A stretch of 64,000 nt of DNA from Microlunatus phosphovorus NM-1 (lineage in GTDB: Bacteria; Actinomycetota; Actinomycetes; Propionibacteriales; Propionibacteriaceae). A program made the position numbers and the translations under genes. Positions within the stretch are counted from its first letter, which is position 1. The number at the start of each line of letters is the position of its first letter. Below the pieces are notes generated by a model, which searched no databases, was not told where the DNA came from, and was given only the letters and a program-made list of their open reading frames with translations. The DNA is taken from NCBI RefSeq assembly GCF_000270245.1, contig NC_015635.1, positions 1,426,001-1,490,000 on the forward strand, given 5' to 3'. Positions 63,960 through 64,000 of this stretch are shown here, piece by piece.

Positions 63960-64000
63960 GTGAGTGATCAGATCGTCGTACGCGGTGCGCGCGAGCATAA
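63960..64000 (+). CDS. uvrA: Excinuclease ABC subunit A, first codons only
   Basis: Only 13 full codons are inside the window. They read (V)SDQIVVRGAREHN, the highly conserved start of UvrA, the damage-recognition ATPase of nucleotide excision repair. The GTG start and the leaderless -10 fit. The rest lies beyond the right edge. Confidence 0.85.
   Translation, partial: MSDQIVVRGAREH

Overview
The window is one stretch of an actinobacterial chromosome. Base composition is high in G+C throughout, and several features point to Actinobacteria: a mycothiol-type maleylpyruvate isomerase fold protein, LpdA quinone reductase, DUF222/HNH and DUF3349 proteins, the decaprenyl-phosphoarabinose enzymes, and many genes whose start codon lies 6-8 bases after a TANNNT -10 element (leaderless transcription). 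A Propionibacteriales-type organism is the best guess; this is inference, since no rRNA or other marker lies in the window. I saw no tRNA, rRNA, CRISPR array or intact insertion sequence.

Layout: 0-10 kb holds cardiolipin synthase (5' end outside), a methyltransferase, an unusual 762-residue amidase / M23 peptidase / endonuclease fusion, metG, a decayed E2 acyltransferase, an MFS pump and a secreted sugar-dehydrogenase-like protein. 10-16 kb holds a methyltransferase, pheA, the metY-metX methionine pair and a YtcJ-type amidohydrolase. 16-26 kb holds a DUF222/HNH protein with internal repeats, a TetR/flavoprotein pair, and an apparent lysine-degradation set on the minus strand (lysine 6-transaminase, fused 2-oxoacid dehydrogenase E1, glutaryl-CoA dehydrogenase). 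26-35 kb holds lpdA, a hydrolase, a sirtuin and a gluconate locus (FadR-type regulator, gntP, gntK) with a visible promoter-operator. 35-38 kb holds dprE2, dprE1 and the UbiA-type phosphoribosyltransferase, a complete route to decaprenyl-phosphoarabinose. 38-45 kb is sugar/acid catabolism: an epimerase, DUF993 and Gfo/Idh operon under a LacI regulator, then IclR and a hydroxyacid dehydrogenase. 45-53 kb holds two lipoproteins, Maf, two GH13 alpha-glucosidases, a ROK regulator, birA and small membrane proteins. 53.5-55 kb is a decayed sugar/nucleoside locus. 55-60 kb holds purK-purE and assorted enzymes. 60-64 kb holds a DUF4037 protein, more gene remnants and the first codons of uvrA.

Two themes run across the window. 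First, genome decay: at least seven genes are broken by deletion, nonsense mutation or frameshift (E2, Gfo/Idh, SorC, transketolase, nucleoside hydrolase, alpha/beta hydrolase, Rpn nuclease, plus a truncated DUF222). One deletion junction explains two of them at once. Second, short tandem duplications, mostly of 15-24 bp, recur at gene ends and in protein linkers. The most unusual single gene is the 762-residue lysin-nuclease fusion, which has no neighbouring phage genes.
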